This document shows, piece by piece, positions 23,443 through 36,900 of a stretch of DNA of 64,000 bases (position 1 is the stretch's first letter; every line of letters begins with the position of its first letter). The notes beneath the pieces were generated by a model that ran no database searches, was not told the DNA's origin, and saw nothing but the letters and a program-made list of their open reading frames with translations. This DNA is from Saxidomus purpurata. Taxonomy: Eukaryota > Mollusca > Bivalvia > Venerida > Veneridae. Both the position numbers and the translations under genes were made by a program. The DNA lies in assembly GCA_022818135.1 (NCBI GenBank), contig JAFMSR010000007.1:28991356-29055355 (forward strand). Direction: 5' to 3'.

Positions 23443-23754
23443 AATTTACGGTCACTTGCACTTGTACAATATTGACGTTAAATACAAGATAAGGTAATGT
23501 ATAATATCGTGACAAGTGCATGAAGTATAACTTCAGCAGGAATATACATGTATTACCAAACTAGTACCCGGCCCAATGACGGTAAGTCTACTGTCGAATG
23601 TTTACAATGTATAACTGTCCGTGTGTACTGTACATGTTGTAACTTCATATAATTTCTTTTAAACAAATGATATTTTATGCATCTTAAATATATCTTACAG
23701 GGTAATGTTTTTGTAAATGTCTTTAATGTTAATGTTTTCAACAGTATTGCTGTT

Positions 23755-23925
23755 GTTTACAAGCGGGCAGTTCACCTAACCATCGTTCCTGGGAAGGACC
23801 AGTACTAGACAACTATCAGTCATAAATAGTGCCGACTTTCTCGCACAAAGAGACTTGGTCAGTGGCAGGGCTCGAACCCATAACCCTCAATCAGTGTGAG
23901 GTTACAGTGATTTGGAGTCATATTT
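23755..23925 (-). mobile_element. tRNA-derived SINE, minus strand
   Basis: On the minus strand AAATCACTGTAACC leads into box B GGGTTCGAGCCC, then AGTCTCTTTGTGCGAGAAAG and a body ending near GGTGAACTGCCCGC. Same family as 15365-15612; the 5' tRNA half is cut short. Confidence 0.7.
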
Positions 23926-25770
23926 TAAAAACGGTAGCTGTTCTATATACATAACAGATGTCATTCCATTGCATTGCTTTTACTGTAGCGAAATTGCAGA
24001 CAAAATATCTTGATTAATTGATATAGAAGATGTCGTAGCATTAAAATGCTTAATGACTAACATAATATACACAATTTTAGTAATTTAAGTCTCAAAACCA
24101 GTTCACAATTCTTTATCTGGCCTTCAAATACGCCAATATATATACAGTATATGTCAAATTTAATTAACATTGAACGCTACGCGTAATACCGTTAGATGAC
24201 AGTTGGCACGACGTCATTATGCGTGAAGCATTTACTTATTACTTTACTGATTGCAATTTTGTGAACAATGTTGCACGGAGACCCCATTTTTAATTCATTT
24301 ATGTTATTTGTTAGGACCTACGCTAAATCATTATGGCGAGTCCTTTTTTATTACTTATAATCCCGGCCTTGAACTCGCCAAGACCTCAGTATAACTCCCA
24401 TGCATACTGGTACCTATCACGATTAGGGAGTTTTGTTTTACCTGACTGCACTATCCAGTCAGTTTTGTCTAAAGACTATGATTATTTAGAAACCACACCG
24501 CGTTGCCAGCGTACATTTGTGCTTGATTGAACCACTTTGCCGCGTGGTTGCTTTATTTTGTATTATAACGCAGTTGAAGAGGGTTTTTTGTAGGAGAAGA
24601 AAGTTATTTATGAAAATAACAGACAAGTAATTAACATTCGACGTTGCGTTGCTAGGAAACGAAGTGAAAAATAGAAAAATACGAACAACATGTTTGAGTA
24701 CCGTTATGCATAATTTCATAAAAATCGGAGAAAACTCGTTTTATTTCTTACGCCACAAGGATGACGGACTAACAAAAGGAACGGACAAAGATCAAACAGA
24801 CACAACTGACAGACAGTAATTGTCTGTATAAATTATCCTTGTGCATTTGAAGACTTTTCAGCTTTATTAAGCATAATATGCTAAGGAATATTTTTTCATT
24901 TTTATTTTAAAATTTATGATTTTTTTATTTTTATTTTAAAATTGATGTTATTTTTTGTGTGAATTATTCTTCAGCTATTAGTATATTGCAAAACAACATT
25001 GGATACACTTGACTTGTGCATCCCGAACAGAGGCTGCTGTTAATATAATGTACACGTGAGACAAGGTTAGAACGTTCAAAATCAATAACATTAAACGAAA
25101 AACGCGCCACTTTTTAAGTGAACGTTAAAAATTTGAACATAAAAAACATATCTCGCCATAAATACATTCTTTCGTTTTCTACTTCATTCAGTTTATGACT
25201 TAGGTTATGCAGTCTTCTCAAGTGGCAACGGAATAAACATAACATACCTTAGGCAACACCCATATATTCCAACTTAAAGTGTTCATGAGAACAGTCAGAC
25301 GGACATACAGAACAGAGCAAATCTATAAATAGTTCCCCATATTTCTAAAATAACGTATGTTTCAGATTAAGAAAGGACTGTTTGACACTGTTAAAATAAT
25401 ATTGTTAATATTGTAGGTTTTTATAAACATTTACATGATTAAGCTATTTAGGCATTATGAAAACGACAGTGCAGTAAAATGCAGCTAACAACATTTTGCT
25501 GCATTATTAGGCACCGGCATTTCAGGCTAAGAAATCCTGCTTCTAGCAAGAGACTCGACTAACTCTACCTCAGAACTCTGTCACATAAGCACAGCTACAT
25601 TGATTTAAGCTCAGCCGAACATCAAAAAGGAGCCACTTTTAAAGGATCTATACGTATACTGTCTTTGTACGCCTTTCTGTTTGAACTTAATCTTAAGTTC
25701 TAGCTACGTGTATCAACTACGCTCGATGACTGCTCCCTAGATTTCTGACCAGAACTGAACCGAACGAAGG
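23926..25770. other. unassigned AT-rich DNA
   Basis: No gene recognised. Two T-rich TTTTATTTTAAAAT phrases lie near 24895-24945. The open stretches of 65-77 codons around 24330-24720 show no family motif. Confidence 0.4.
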
Positions 25771-25782
25771 GATTGCGGACGT

Positions 25783-25865
25783 TGCGGTCAAAAGCTTCTA
25801 TCGTGATTCAAACCCACGACCTATGGGTTAGAAGTCCGACGCTCTGTCTCTACGCCATGGCGCCC
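25783..25865 (-). pseudogene. tRNA-Arg(TCT)-like SINE head or relic
   Basis: On the minus strand the sequence opens GGCGCCATGGCGTAGAGACA, has an anticodon-like loop CTTCTAA (TCT, Arg) and a box B GGGTTTGAATC. It resembles tRNA-Arg-UCU in layout, but the T and acceptor stems have mismatches. It sits head to head with a second tRNA-like head at 25870. Confidence 0.5.
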
Positions 25866-25869
25866 CCTC

Positions 25870-26100
25870 CACTGTGGTTCTCGACAGTTCAGGGGTTAGG
25901 GCATTCATCTCTAGAACAGAAGGTTCGAATCCTAGCCAGAGCACGAGGTGTGTCATTGGATTGGGAGAAAGCGCTGGTGCCGCTTGTGCATTAGTCTACC
26001 CTCTGTAAATTGTGTCACTTTGCATTGATGAAAATCTCACTTCCTTTCTCGTGCGAGCGTGGTAAGATCTGGACAGAGTGAAGGCGATTTAATAAAATGA
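25870..26100 (+). mobile_element. tRNA-derived SINE, plus strand
   Basis: Head CTCGACAGTTCAGGGGTTAG with box B GGTTCGAATCCTAGCC at 25921, followed by an unrelated body that includes TGTGTCACTTTGCATTGATG and ends in an A-rich AATAAAATGAAA. Confidence 0.55.
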
Positions 26101-27029
26101 AACCTTTCTTCATAACTTACTTAAAAATAAGTTCGCTTGAACTAAAAACTCACCCGCTTACTTCAGAAGAATGACGCTGGCACTGACTATACTGACGTCA
26201 CAGTGAGTTTCGAAATTATTCTTGTCTGTCATACGTTCCACTAAATAGATTGCACGTCTTGCAGATAATTGTCCAGGTGAAATATCCTTGCGAGTCACAG
26301 CATGGCGTGTGGAAAATCTAGAAAAAAAAGGAGTCATAATAACGTTGTTGTTGAACGTGATTGTGAAAATGATTGCTATATAACTGCCATTCGGTTCTGC
26401 AAGTCAGTTAAAAGTTGCAGAGAATACTTTATCTATTTACTAGTACACTGTGAAGAAAGCTTGATCCGTAACTAGTCGCTCTCGTGTCAAGCCGACGACG
26501 TGTAGTCGGAACACATCGATTGGTTTGAACCCACAGCATATGGAATGACTGACCCGAGTGGCCGACATTTTGACCTTCAAATCACCGTCCCAAGATTTAC
26601 ACAACCAACCTATAGATACTGAGCGGTAACGATCGCTCTCCCTGAGTACCCAGATAGAGACTAAGGTTCGAACATGATCTTGTTTTCCTTGCACAAAGCA
26701 CTTTTATCACCATTTTGCCCCAGTTTTACTCAACTTGAAACGGGTAAATTATGTTTGGTTGGAACTCGGTCTTGCAGAGAGCTATACATAATTTACGTCG
26801 ATTTATGTATTTTTACATTATATTGATTACCAATATATAAGCACACCCCATCTAACTTACAGTTCGCTCTTCTCATTCTCCAGAACTATTAGAACCATTA
26901 TCCTTGTAAATTACAGATAAATTGTTCTGGCTTCGAAATTCAAACATTACAAGAAAGTCCGAATAATATAAATATACAGTCAAACCTGCAGTCAGCAAAG
27001 AAGTAACCTTACCTAACTAACAACATCTA
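26101..27029. other. unassigned DNA
   Basis: No gene recognised. A GGTTTGAACC palindrome near 26521 is box B-like but has no tRNA context. Confidence 0.4.
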
Positions 27030-29600
27030 TCTTGCTTCAAGGCCAGTGTAGATCATGATCACTATGAATATCTGTGTTGTCAGGGACAGTCAGTGAATCG
27101 GTACCATTACCCTGTTGTAAAGTTTAGAGCAATTTGTAATTATAGCTCAACCATTTCATTCTATAGACAGTTGTTATTTCAGTTTCTTTGTAATAAAAAG
27201 ACTTTTAAATGTATAACTACAGAAAATCCGATTAAAAAGTATGAATAGTCGAGAAGATGGCCTTCCTGATTTATTACTGCGCATCAGAACTCCAAATAGT
27301 GATTTATCTGACAATTAACACAGCTAAAACGAATATCATTACCTTTCATTTGACCATAACAAAGAAGTAAAAGTTAACATACAAGTTGTGTTTGTTGTTG
27401 TACGTTTCAACTATATTTCGGTATTATTTACAAGTGGACAGATTACCTAATCATCGTTCCTTGGAAGATACAGTACTAGATCCCTATCCTTCATAAGAAA
27501 CTGTTAACTTTCTCACATAAAGAGACATGATCAAAAGATTCGACACCTGCTGGCACAAAGTGAGTCATATTTCTGGACCAACATAGATCATGATGAATTT
27601 ACACATTGATCTGTTGATCAGTTGTCAGTTGACAGTCGTCTCAATTAGCACCGTGATATTGTTATTAGTTAAATACTCAAATGTAAACATGCAATATGTA
27701 CTTACAAATAAGTTTCTCTTTACGTGTAGAATTGAGAAGTTTAAAACAGATGTCTCCATGATCAGCTTGCACATCTGTGACGTCAGGGGGGGAAATCTGC
27801 TGATTCCGTTCCATCTTGTAGCTTTCATATCATAACCAATATTTTGTATCTGTTACCTATATTTCGGTTATAACAGCAACTCTCTCTAATTTTAAAAATG
27901 GTTTTAATATATTTTCGTGTTATATATATACATGTACCAACTATACATGTAGTTAGAAGTGAAAAATATATTTGATAGAAAGTCCGATTTAAGCATGAAT
28001 TTACCGACGAACTTTTACACAGCCACAAAAATAACGGTTCGTTCTTTTCATTCTTGGTAGTTCTTTATTTAATATCATTGTCAGAAATAACTAGCTTTAG
28101 TAATCTTTTTTGGCTTTTACAAATTATGTTTAAAATATATACAACCTCGAACCTGCAGGAAGCAATATGTATAGAAGTTGACATTTAAGCAAACCTTATT
28201 CACAGCAGTGTAGACCATTATCAGCTTTGTATATCCGTGTCACTGGAAAGCAATGGGCTGACGTCTTTTTAATAGAAGTACGCCATGTGAGCTTTTACTA
28301 ACCTGTTATTGTTGAGGCTTCCACTGAAGAGCATGATTAGCTTGATCTTATCGTGAAACAGTCAGTCTGTCGATGGGAAATTCGACCACTGTTATTCAAA
28401 ATTAGCCTGTACAAGCATATAAAATAAATACATTGTATGTATATTAAAGCATTTTACGGCGGCAAATGACCCTGACCTCGCTTCCAGTGTCGACCATAAT
28501 CAAGCTGCACATCTTTGTCGTGATGAGTTAATTGGCAGAATAAGAACTTCATTCTGTTGGAAGTTTTGCTAAATAAATATTATGTGCCTGTAAACATATA
28601 TTGTTTGACATAAAATATATAATGTATGTCAAAAATAAACTTCTAGTACATGCATTTACATAATGTCCAGTCAATATATAGGATATATGGGGAAAACGAT
28701 TTTATAGGATATAGTCGGAAATTTTTTGGAAAGACCACCAGGGGAGAAATCCCACGGTTGGACGGACTATAAACAATAGAAAAATGAATCAAGCTAATAA
28801 TATTGTAAAAGTGGTCATCCAACGTTTTACCCTGCTGGCGGCAAGTGAGTCGCCTTAACGACCAATGTAAACCACAACCATCCAAATACAATCGATTTGA
28901 AGCAGACAAGTTTAAACAACTCTGTTTTCAGCCAAGAAGTAGTCATCCAACATTTAACATGTTGGCGGCAAGCGATTCTGCCTTTACGACCAATGTGATC
29001 CACTACCATCAAAATAGAATCGACGTGAAACATACATGTTTTAACTACTCTGTATCCAACAAAGAAGTGTTCACCCAACATTTTACCCTGCTGGTGGCAA
29101 GCAATTCTGCCTTTACGACCAATGTGAACCACATGTAATCATCTGATACACTGGATGCGACAGGTTAAGTTTGCCTTTTCGACGTGTGTAATTCATAATC
29201 AGCCAACACAAATTTAGAATTGATATATATCTATTATTTCTATGGCGGCAAATGACCTTGACTTCGCTTACAGTGTAAACCATGAGCAGGCTGTACATCG
29301 GTGTCTAAGCGGGCAATCGCCTGAATGAGCACTGTGATTCTGTAGAAAGTTTTGCAAAGCAAATATCTTGTACCTGAAAAAATTTTCTTTTAAATTATGA
29401 TAACGTTAGAAATAATCTATGTATTTGCATAATGTACGATTAAACATGTTGATACGATCAAACACAAAGTAAACAAAGAGTATCACAGAAGTGGGTCAAC
29501 AAACAGATACCCTGCTGGCGCCAAGTGACTCTGCCTTTACCACCAACGTAATCCACACATAAATGTAAAAAAAAAAAAACTTTTTAAAAGTCTGATCAAA
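27030..29600. repeat. region of dispersed short modules
   Basis: Diverged copies of one module recur irregularly: a GGCGGCAAATGACC or CTGCTGGC-GCAAGTGA lead, then AGTGTAGACCAT and CAGCTTGCACATC-TGTGTC. Examples lie near 27050, 27546, 27765, 28205, 28455, 29240 and 29510, and one outlier is at 51375. Between 28829 and 29135 three copies are tandem at ~127 bp, sharing TCTGCCTTTACGACCAATGT. No gene is evident, and the open stretches on both strands here arise from the tandem copies. Confidence 0.6.
27425..27560 (-). mobile_element. decayed SINE, minus strand
   Basis: Parallel to 23755-23925: TTACAAGTGGACAGATTACC, ATCGTTCCTTGGAAG, CAGTACTAGA and CTCACATAAAGAGAC occur in the same order. The tRNA head is degraded. 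Confidence 0.6.
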
Positions 29601-30479
29601 CTTCAAGTAAAAACAGAATATCTGATTAAAACATGTTAAGCAGCCTAACCTGCAACCAGTCACGAACATTTAACAAAATAGTGACTATATAGCTTATATA
29701 GAAGATTATTATGCCAAAGTAGTTGGAGTCGCTTGAAATCTAAGATGGCATACAAGATGGCGGCCACAATAAAAAAAATAGCTAATTATCACAATTTTTC
29801 TAATTATTCCAGTAATTTTACACTCTTTTTCACCAAATTTATTTCATTTTTAGTTTGTAATGAGTCTCTTTAAAACTAATTACATACGTTAATTCTATAA
29901 CGTAGAGATAAAGGTCAAATTTGGCAAAAAACGGATATCTAACAAGATGTTTTCTTCATTACAACCCCAATATAAAAAACTTTTAACAGATTGACAATAA
30001 TGTTTACTCTTCAAATCCGTTGCACTGTTAAACTGAGATACGTTCTAGCGCTGAAGATATGCAGATGACCGCAAACATTAAGAGAGAAGCTACATACTAC
30101 ATACCGGGGTATTTTTTTGCAACAACTCTTATTTTCGTGCATATTTTCACTAAATCAGTTATATTTTTACTTTTTTTGAAGTTGCTTCAAAATTGATTAA
30201 ATAACACAATTTTCAGATTATGAGTCCAAATTGAATGTGCTTTTCCCTCCAGTCATTACATATCAATAGTAAAACTACCAAAACTTAAAGTAATGTGAAC
30301 TCTTCAAATATGTTGCTCTTTTAAGCAAAGCTATGTTGTTGCCATGGAGAAAACATAATGGCGCTCAAGATGTCTGTCGAAATTTAAAGAAAAGTTAAAT
30401 AATTTTGCTACATAATACGTCTCCTATTTACATCTGTTTAAAGGTAATTACATAAAAAAAATACATAATCATCGTTAGT
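29601..30479. other. unassigned AT-rich DNA
   Basis: No gene or repeat recognised, apart from an AAGATGGCGGCC motif near 29752. Confidence 0.4.
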
Positions 30480-30755
30480 AACGGATAATCAATCTGACCG
30501 ACGCCCCCAAAAGAGGTTAGTTATTTTAGGTTTTCGGAGGAAAGTGCAAGATACAGAATGCGTCCCAATTCCAAGAGACACCCCTGGTTCTTTGACATGC
30601 CTAGTGTATAGCACCCATACATGATGGGGTTTCGGGTTTAAGCCTCACCCGAAAGGCTGTTAGTACTTTTAGTTAGTCAGCCCCGGGAATCGAACCCACA
30701 ACCCCGAGATTACAAGTCTCGTGCTATACCTATTGAGCTCAATGGGCTAACACAT
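30480..30755 (-). mobile_element. tRNA-Thr-like SINE, minus strand
   Basis: On the minus strand the head has an anticodon hairpin CGAGA-CTTGTAA-TCTCG (anticodon TGT, Thr) and a clean box B GGGTTCGATTCCC. The body has GGTGCTATACACTAGGCATG, which aligns with the body of the SINE at 405-720 (GGTGCTTTACACCGGGCATG). This is therefore a related element with a different tRNA head. Confidence 0.7.
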
Positions 30756-30789
30756 AATAATGTTATATTGTAGTGGCAATGGTCCAAAC

Positions 30790-32780
30790 AAAACAAAAAC
30801 GGGTGTCAATGCTTAATTTGTATCGGGATATGGCTTAAGTATCGTGGTACAAATGGCTTCCATGGTGTGACGTGGACAATAATTGTTTTTTGCACATGTC
30901 AATGATTGTTTTTGCAAACTGAAAGCAATGGGAAAAGGAGGCAAAGGCATTCAAGTAATGGCACTTTTTTGTATCGGGATATGGCTAAAGTATCGTAGTA
31001 CAAATGGCTTCGGTGGTGTGACGTGGACAATAATTGTTTTTTGCACACGTCAATGATTGTTTTGCCAACTGAAAGCAATGGGAAAAGGAGGCAAAGGCAT
31101 TCAAGTAATGGCATTTTTTTGTATCGGGATATGGCTTAATAAGTATCGTAGTACAAATGGCTTCGGTGGTGTGACGTGGACAATAATTGTTTTTTGCACA
31201 CGTCAATGATTGTTTTTGCAAACTGAAAGCAATGGGAAAAGGAGGCAAAGGCATTCAAGTAATGGCACTTTTTGTATCGGGATATGGCTTAAGTATCGTA
31301 GTACAAATGGCTTCGGTGGTGTGACGTGGACAATAATTGTTTTTTGCACATGTCAATGATTGCTTTTGCCAACTGAAAGCAATGGGAAAAGGAGGCAAAG
31401 GCATTCAAGTAATGGCATTTTTTTGTATCGGGATATGGCTTAAGTATCGTAGTACAAATGGCTTCGGTGGTGTGACGTGGACAATAATTGTTTCTTACAC
31501 ACGTCAATGATTGTTTTTGCCAACTGAAAGCAATGGGAAAAGGAGGCAAAGGCATTCAAGTAATGGCACTTTTTTGTATCGGGATATGGCTTAAGTATCG
31601 TAGTTCAAATGGCTTCGGTGGTGTGACGTGGACAATAATTGTTTTTTGCACACGTCAATGATTGTTTTTGCCAACTGAAAGCAATGGGAAAAGGAGGCAA
31701 AGACATTCAAGTAATGGCACTTTTTTGTATCGGGATATGGCTTAAGTATCGTAGTACAAATGGCTTCGGTAGTGTGACGTGGACAATAATTGTTTTTTAC
31801 ACACGTCAATGATTGTTTCTGCCAACTGAAAGCCATGGGAAAAGGAGGCAAATGCATTTAAGTAATGGCACTTTTTGTATCGGGATATGGCTTAAGTATC
31901 GTAGTACAAATGGCTTCCATGGTGTGGCGCGGACAATAATTGTTTTTGCACACGTCAATGATTGTTTTTGCCAACTGAAAGCCATGGGAAAAGGAGGCAA
32001 AGGCATTCAAGTAATGGTACTTTTTTGTATCGGGATATGGCTTAAGTATCGTAGTACAAATGGCTTCGGTGGTGTGACGTGGACAATAATTGTTTTTTAC
32101 ACACGTCAATGATTGTTTTTGCCAACTGAAAGCAATGGGAAAAGGAGGCAAATGCATTCAAGTAATGGCACTTTTTGTATCGGGATATGGCTTTAGTATC
32201 GTAGTACAAATGGCTTCGGTGGTGTGGCGTGGACAATAATTGTTTTTGCACACGTCAATGATTGTTTTTGCCAACTGAAAGCAATGGAAAAAGGAGGCAA
32301 AGGCATTCAAGTAATGGCATTTTTTTGTATCGGGATATGGCTTAAGTATCGTAGTGCAAATGGCTTCGGTGGTGTGACGTGGACAATAATTGTTTTTTGC
32401 ACACGTCAATGATAGTTTTTGCCAACTGAAAGCCATGGGAAAAGGAGGCAAAGGCATTCAAGTAATGGCACTTTTTTTGTATCGGGATATGGCTTAAGTA
32501 TCGTAGTACAAATGGCTTCGGTGGTGTGACGTGGACAATAATTGTGTTTTGCACACGTCAATGATTGTTTTTGCCAACTGAAAGCAATGGGAAAAGGAGG
32601 CAAAAGCATTCAAGTAATGGCACTTTTTTGTATCGGGATATGGCTTTAGTATCGTAGTACAAATGGCTTCGGTGGTGTGACGTGGACACTAATTGTTTTT
32701 TTGCACACGTCAATGATTGTTTTTGCAAACTGGAAGCCATGGGGGAAAAAGGCAAAGGCATTCAAGTATCTGAACGCCCA
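30790..32780. repeat. tandem array, 13 units of 150-153 bp
   Basis: TATCGGGATATGGCT occurs at 30821, 30972, 31122, 31275, 31426, 31577, 31728, 31878, 32028, 32178, 32328, 32480 and 32631. Units are nearly identical, differing in T-tract length and a few bases (for example GGCTTCCATGG in units 1 and 8 against GGCTTCGGTGG elsewhere). The many ~60-100 codon frames on both strands arise because the repeat is nearly uniform; frames shift between units as unit length varies. The last unit runs directly into an ORF1-like fragment. Confidence 0.95.
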
Positions 32781-32922
32781 TCGACCAGTTATTGTCTGCT
32801 TTGGAGACTTTCAAGATGTGGAAAACATCTGGAGTAATACTTTCAATCTAAAAGGAAAGCCTGATTTAGGAATAAACCGGGATTACAGCAATGGGATCGC
32901 TACAGACAGAGCTCGTGTCTAG
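32740..32922 (+). pseudogene. LINE ORF1-like C-terminal fragment
   Basis: Reading on from the last array unit, the plus strand encodes HRPVIVCFGDFQDVENIW, then NLKGKPDLGINRDYS and a stop at 32920-32922. The pattern RPVIV-F--F-D---IW...LKG....I..DYS resembles the C-terminal domain that follows the RNA-binding region in ORF1-type proteins of non-LTR retrotransposons. Only about 45 residues match, from 32782, with no start codon of its own and no reverse transcriptase nearby. I read it as a retroelement remnant. The residues just before it (WGKKAKAFK) lie in sequence shared with the array unit, so the array probably grew from the DNA next to this fragment. Confidence 0.45.
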
Positions 32923-33955
32923 CTTAAGTATAAGAAGGAAAGGTCCAAAATAAACCTTAAAAACAGCGCAAATTGGTGAGAAATACAGTTAGTAGAAAGG
33001 TAATACATTATGAATTTCTGGAGCGGCAATTGGTCCTGAACAATCCATGCATAATAAGGACACCAAGACCAGCCAATACAACATATCTCAACACACAACA
33101 CATTTATTGTTACGGCAGAAGAAGATAGCTATCTCTGGTTGGATCTCAATATTCTGATTGCCCAAATGTAAATCAACTTATTTGTTTCAGTCAAACAATG
33201 AGTGACTGCGAAACTAGACAAGAGCAATACTTTTATTTCCAGGGAAAAAAATCCGAACACTTGAGAGAACTCGCTGTACTTGGGCCGTCCAAAAACAACA
33301 ACACATAGGTTAAAGAGGGAGATGTTGAATGTATGTGGTGTTAAACAGCGTCTTAAGTTCACCAGTTAAATATGTATGATGTTGTTTTATATCTGAAACT
33401 AAACTCGATGTTATACTGATGGTATAATAACTGATGGTTGCAAATTTTGTAAACACATACAGAGAAACAATATTTACTCCGGTGGTCTGATTGTGAAAAA
33501 TAGTATATTTCCTTTTGTTGAAATTCAATACATGTATGGACTCGGGTTGGCATGGTTTACGTATCGCCTGCACATTGATTATGCATTTGAACTGTTTGAA
33601 AATGAAATCACGCATACGTGTAGCAAATGTCTTTCTGTACTTTTAACAGAGAATTATTATGTACAAACAGCCGAGTTGGCTGATTTTTTTACTCTAGACT
33701 CTTTTACTTAAGTGATTTGCAAAATTGTTTTGAATAAAGGTGTTTGATGCTTTATACATATCATGATCTAAGTACAAAGTAAGTGATGTACTGGAGGCAT
33801 AGAAAACATTTATAAACCAGATAATCACTGTAGAAAGCCTTAACTGCCCTTTCTGAACACTTTGGTATATGAAATAAGAGGCTAATTTGTTTATAAGCGT
33901 ATAAAATAGTATAAAGGTAAGACAAAATCCATGTTGGCAACTATTTCAAACACGT
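32923..33955. other. unassigned DNA
   Basis: No gene recognised. Open stretches of 60-101 codons overlap on both strands around 33310-33711, without a known motif. Confidence 0.4.
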
Positions 33956-33959
33956 TGCA

Positions 33960-36900
33960 TGAACTTTAAAGAAATGACATGTCTTTTGCATATGCCAAGA
34001 GTGCTACATAGAAAAAAGTGGTTCAGCAAAAAAAAAAATGGGCCAGTGCTATCCCCGTCAATGAATTATATTCAATGTCTAAGTATTCTTAGTCGTTCAG
34101 TAGTAATAACAGTTTGTCCTGTGCATAATTTATTTCGTCCTTTGCATTTGTCAAATTCAGGGCTAGCTCTGACACTAGCGAATACCAAATGTGGTTACAA
34201 AAAGTTTAATTAGCTTAAAAGAAATTGAATTTGCTACAACTTTAAAAAAAAAAGAACACATCTTTTGTGCGACACCAAAAGCACTCATGCAAAAACCGGT
34301 CCAAAGAAAAAGTGGCGAGTGCTAGCCCAGTCAATATGTTATATACATTGTTTAAGTATTTTAAGTCGTCCTGAAGTTACGATAGTTTGTCCTGTGCATA
34401 TTTTATTACGTCATTTGCATTTGTCAAATTCAAGGCTAGCTCTGGCATAAGCTTATGCCATATTTGGCTGCAAAAAATAATTGGCTCAAAATAATTAATT
34501 AAATTGGCTACTGCTTTCAAGTTCATGTAAACGATTCGAAATGGTGCCCAATGTCAACTTTGCCGTTCAATTTTTTTTATACCTTACAAGCAAATAATGC
34601 AGATAATTGATGGACCGAAATGATCGGAAAATTCAATAGAAGCTTTCTGTAGTGAAAGTTTAGTCAAGAAATGTGTCTGCAAGATGGGTGCTCAAAATGT
34701 TTTCAAATAGGAAACAAAAAAAAACGTTTAACAAATGTCACTGGTGGTATGACGTGGGTGGACTACTATTTTCAACCGGCTGGGAACAAACCACAAAACC
34801 TGGCAAAAGACCTGCACCATAAGTGCATAGAAGGTTTCGTATGGCATATTTTCCCAGTCCAGTGAAATGTAGTAGCTAGACACTAGTGGAGCGACACAGT
34901 AGTGTAACGATAAGTGAGTTGGCCAGGAACTGGCCCCCGTTAGAAGTGCTAGGCAAGTCGAAAGAGATTATTGGAGGGCCCCTCGGAGAGATTGGCCGCC
35001 ATCTTGGATACAGATTTCCCAAGAGTAGGTAGTAGGTCCTTAAAACCGGACAAAAGAAATTGTGTTGCTACAACTTTTGAAAAAAGAACATGTTTTGTGT
35101 GATGTGCCAAAAGCACTTCATGGGGGAAAAAACGGTAAATATGTTATATACATTGTTTAAGTATTTTAAGTCGTCCTGAAGTTACGATAGTTTGTCCTGT
35201 GCATATGTTAACACGTCCTTCGCATTTGTCAAATTCAAGGCTAGCCCTGACATAAGCTTATGCCATTTCTGGCTGCAAAAAATAAATTGGCTCAAAATTA
35301 AGTAAATTGGCTACTGCTTTAAAGTCCATCTAAAAGATTTGAAATGGTGCCCAATGTCAACTTTGCCGTTCAATTTTTTTTATACCTTACAAGCAAATAA
35401 TGCAGATAATTAATGGACCAAAATGATCGGAAAATTCAATAGAAACTTTCTGTAGTGAAAGTTTAGTCAAGAAATGTGTCTGCAAGATGGGTGCTCAAAA
35501 TGTTTTCAAATAGGACAAAAAAAACGTTTTACAAATGTCGCTGGTGGTATGACATCGGTAGACTACTATTTTCAACCGGTTGGGAACAAACCACAAAACC
35601 TGGCAAAAGACCTGCACCATAAGTGCATAGAAGGTTTTGTATGGCATATTTTCCCAGTCCAGTGAAATGTAGTAGCTAGACACTAGTGGGGCGACACAGT
35701 AGTGCAACGATAAGTGAGTTGGCCAGGAACTGGCCCCCGTTAGAATTGCTAGCCAAGTCGAAAGAGATTATTGGAGGGCCCCTCAGAGAGATTAGCCGCC
35801 ATCTTGGATACAGATTTCCCAAGAGTAGGTAGTAGGTCCTTAAAACCGGACTAAAGAAATTGGGTTGGCTACAACTTTTTTAAAAAAGAACATGTTTTGT
35901 GTGATGTGCCAAAAGCACTTCATGGGAAAAAACCGGTAAATATGTTATATACATTATTTAAGTATTTTAAGTCGTTCTGTAGTTACGATAGTTTGTCCTG
36001 TGCATATGTTAACACGTCCTTCGCATTTGTCAAATTCAAGGCTAGCCCTGACATAAGCTTATGCCATTTCTGGCTGCAAAAAATAAATTGGCTAAAATTT
36101 AATTAAATTGGCTACTGCTTTTTCATTTAAAAGATTTGAAATGGTGCCCAATGTCAACTTTGCCGTTCAATTTTTTTTATACCTTACAAGCAAATAATGA
36201 AGATATTTAATGGACCAAAATGATCGGAAAATTCAATAGAAGCTTTCTGTAGTGAAAGTTTAGTTAAGAAATGTGTCTGCAAGATGGGTGCTCAAAATGT
36301 TTTCAAATAGGACAAAAAAAAAACGTTTTACAAATGTCGCTGGTGGTATGACATCGGTAGACTACTATTTTCAACCGGTTGGGAACAAACCACTAAAACC
36401 TTGCAAAAGACCTGCACCTTAAGTGCATAGAAGGTTTTGTATGGCATAATTTCCCAGTCCAGTGTAACGTAGTAGATGGACACTAGTGGGGCGATACAGT
36501 AGTGTAACGATAAGTGAGTTGGCCAGGAACTGGCTCCCGTTAGAATTGCTAGCCAAGTCGAAAGAAATTATTGGAGGGCCCCTCGGAGAGATTGGCCACC
36601 ATCTTGGATACAGATTTCCCAAGAGTAGGTAGTAGGCCATTAAAACCGGACAAAAGAAATTGTGTTGCTACAACTTTTGAAAAAAGAAGATGTTTTGTGT
36701 GATGTGCCAAAAGCACTTCATGGGGAAAAAAACGGTAAATATGTTATATACATTGTTTAAGTATTTTAAGTCGTCCTGAAGTTACGATAGTTTGTCCAGT
36801 GCATATGTTATCACGTCCTTTGTATTTGTCAAATTCAAGGCTAGCTCTGACATAAGCTTATGCCATTTCTGGCTGCAAAAAATAAATTGGCTCAAAATTA

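Noticed and set aside
30899..32761. Many 60-100 codon minus-strand frames in the 151-bp array.
   Set aside because: Unit length varies from 150 to 153, so frames shift; the translations simply repeat the array.
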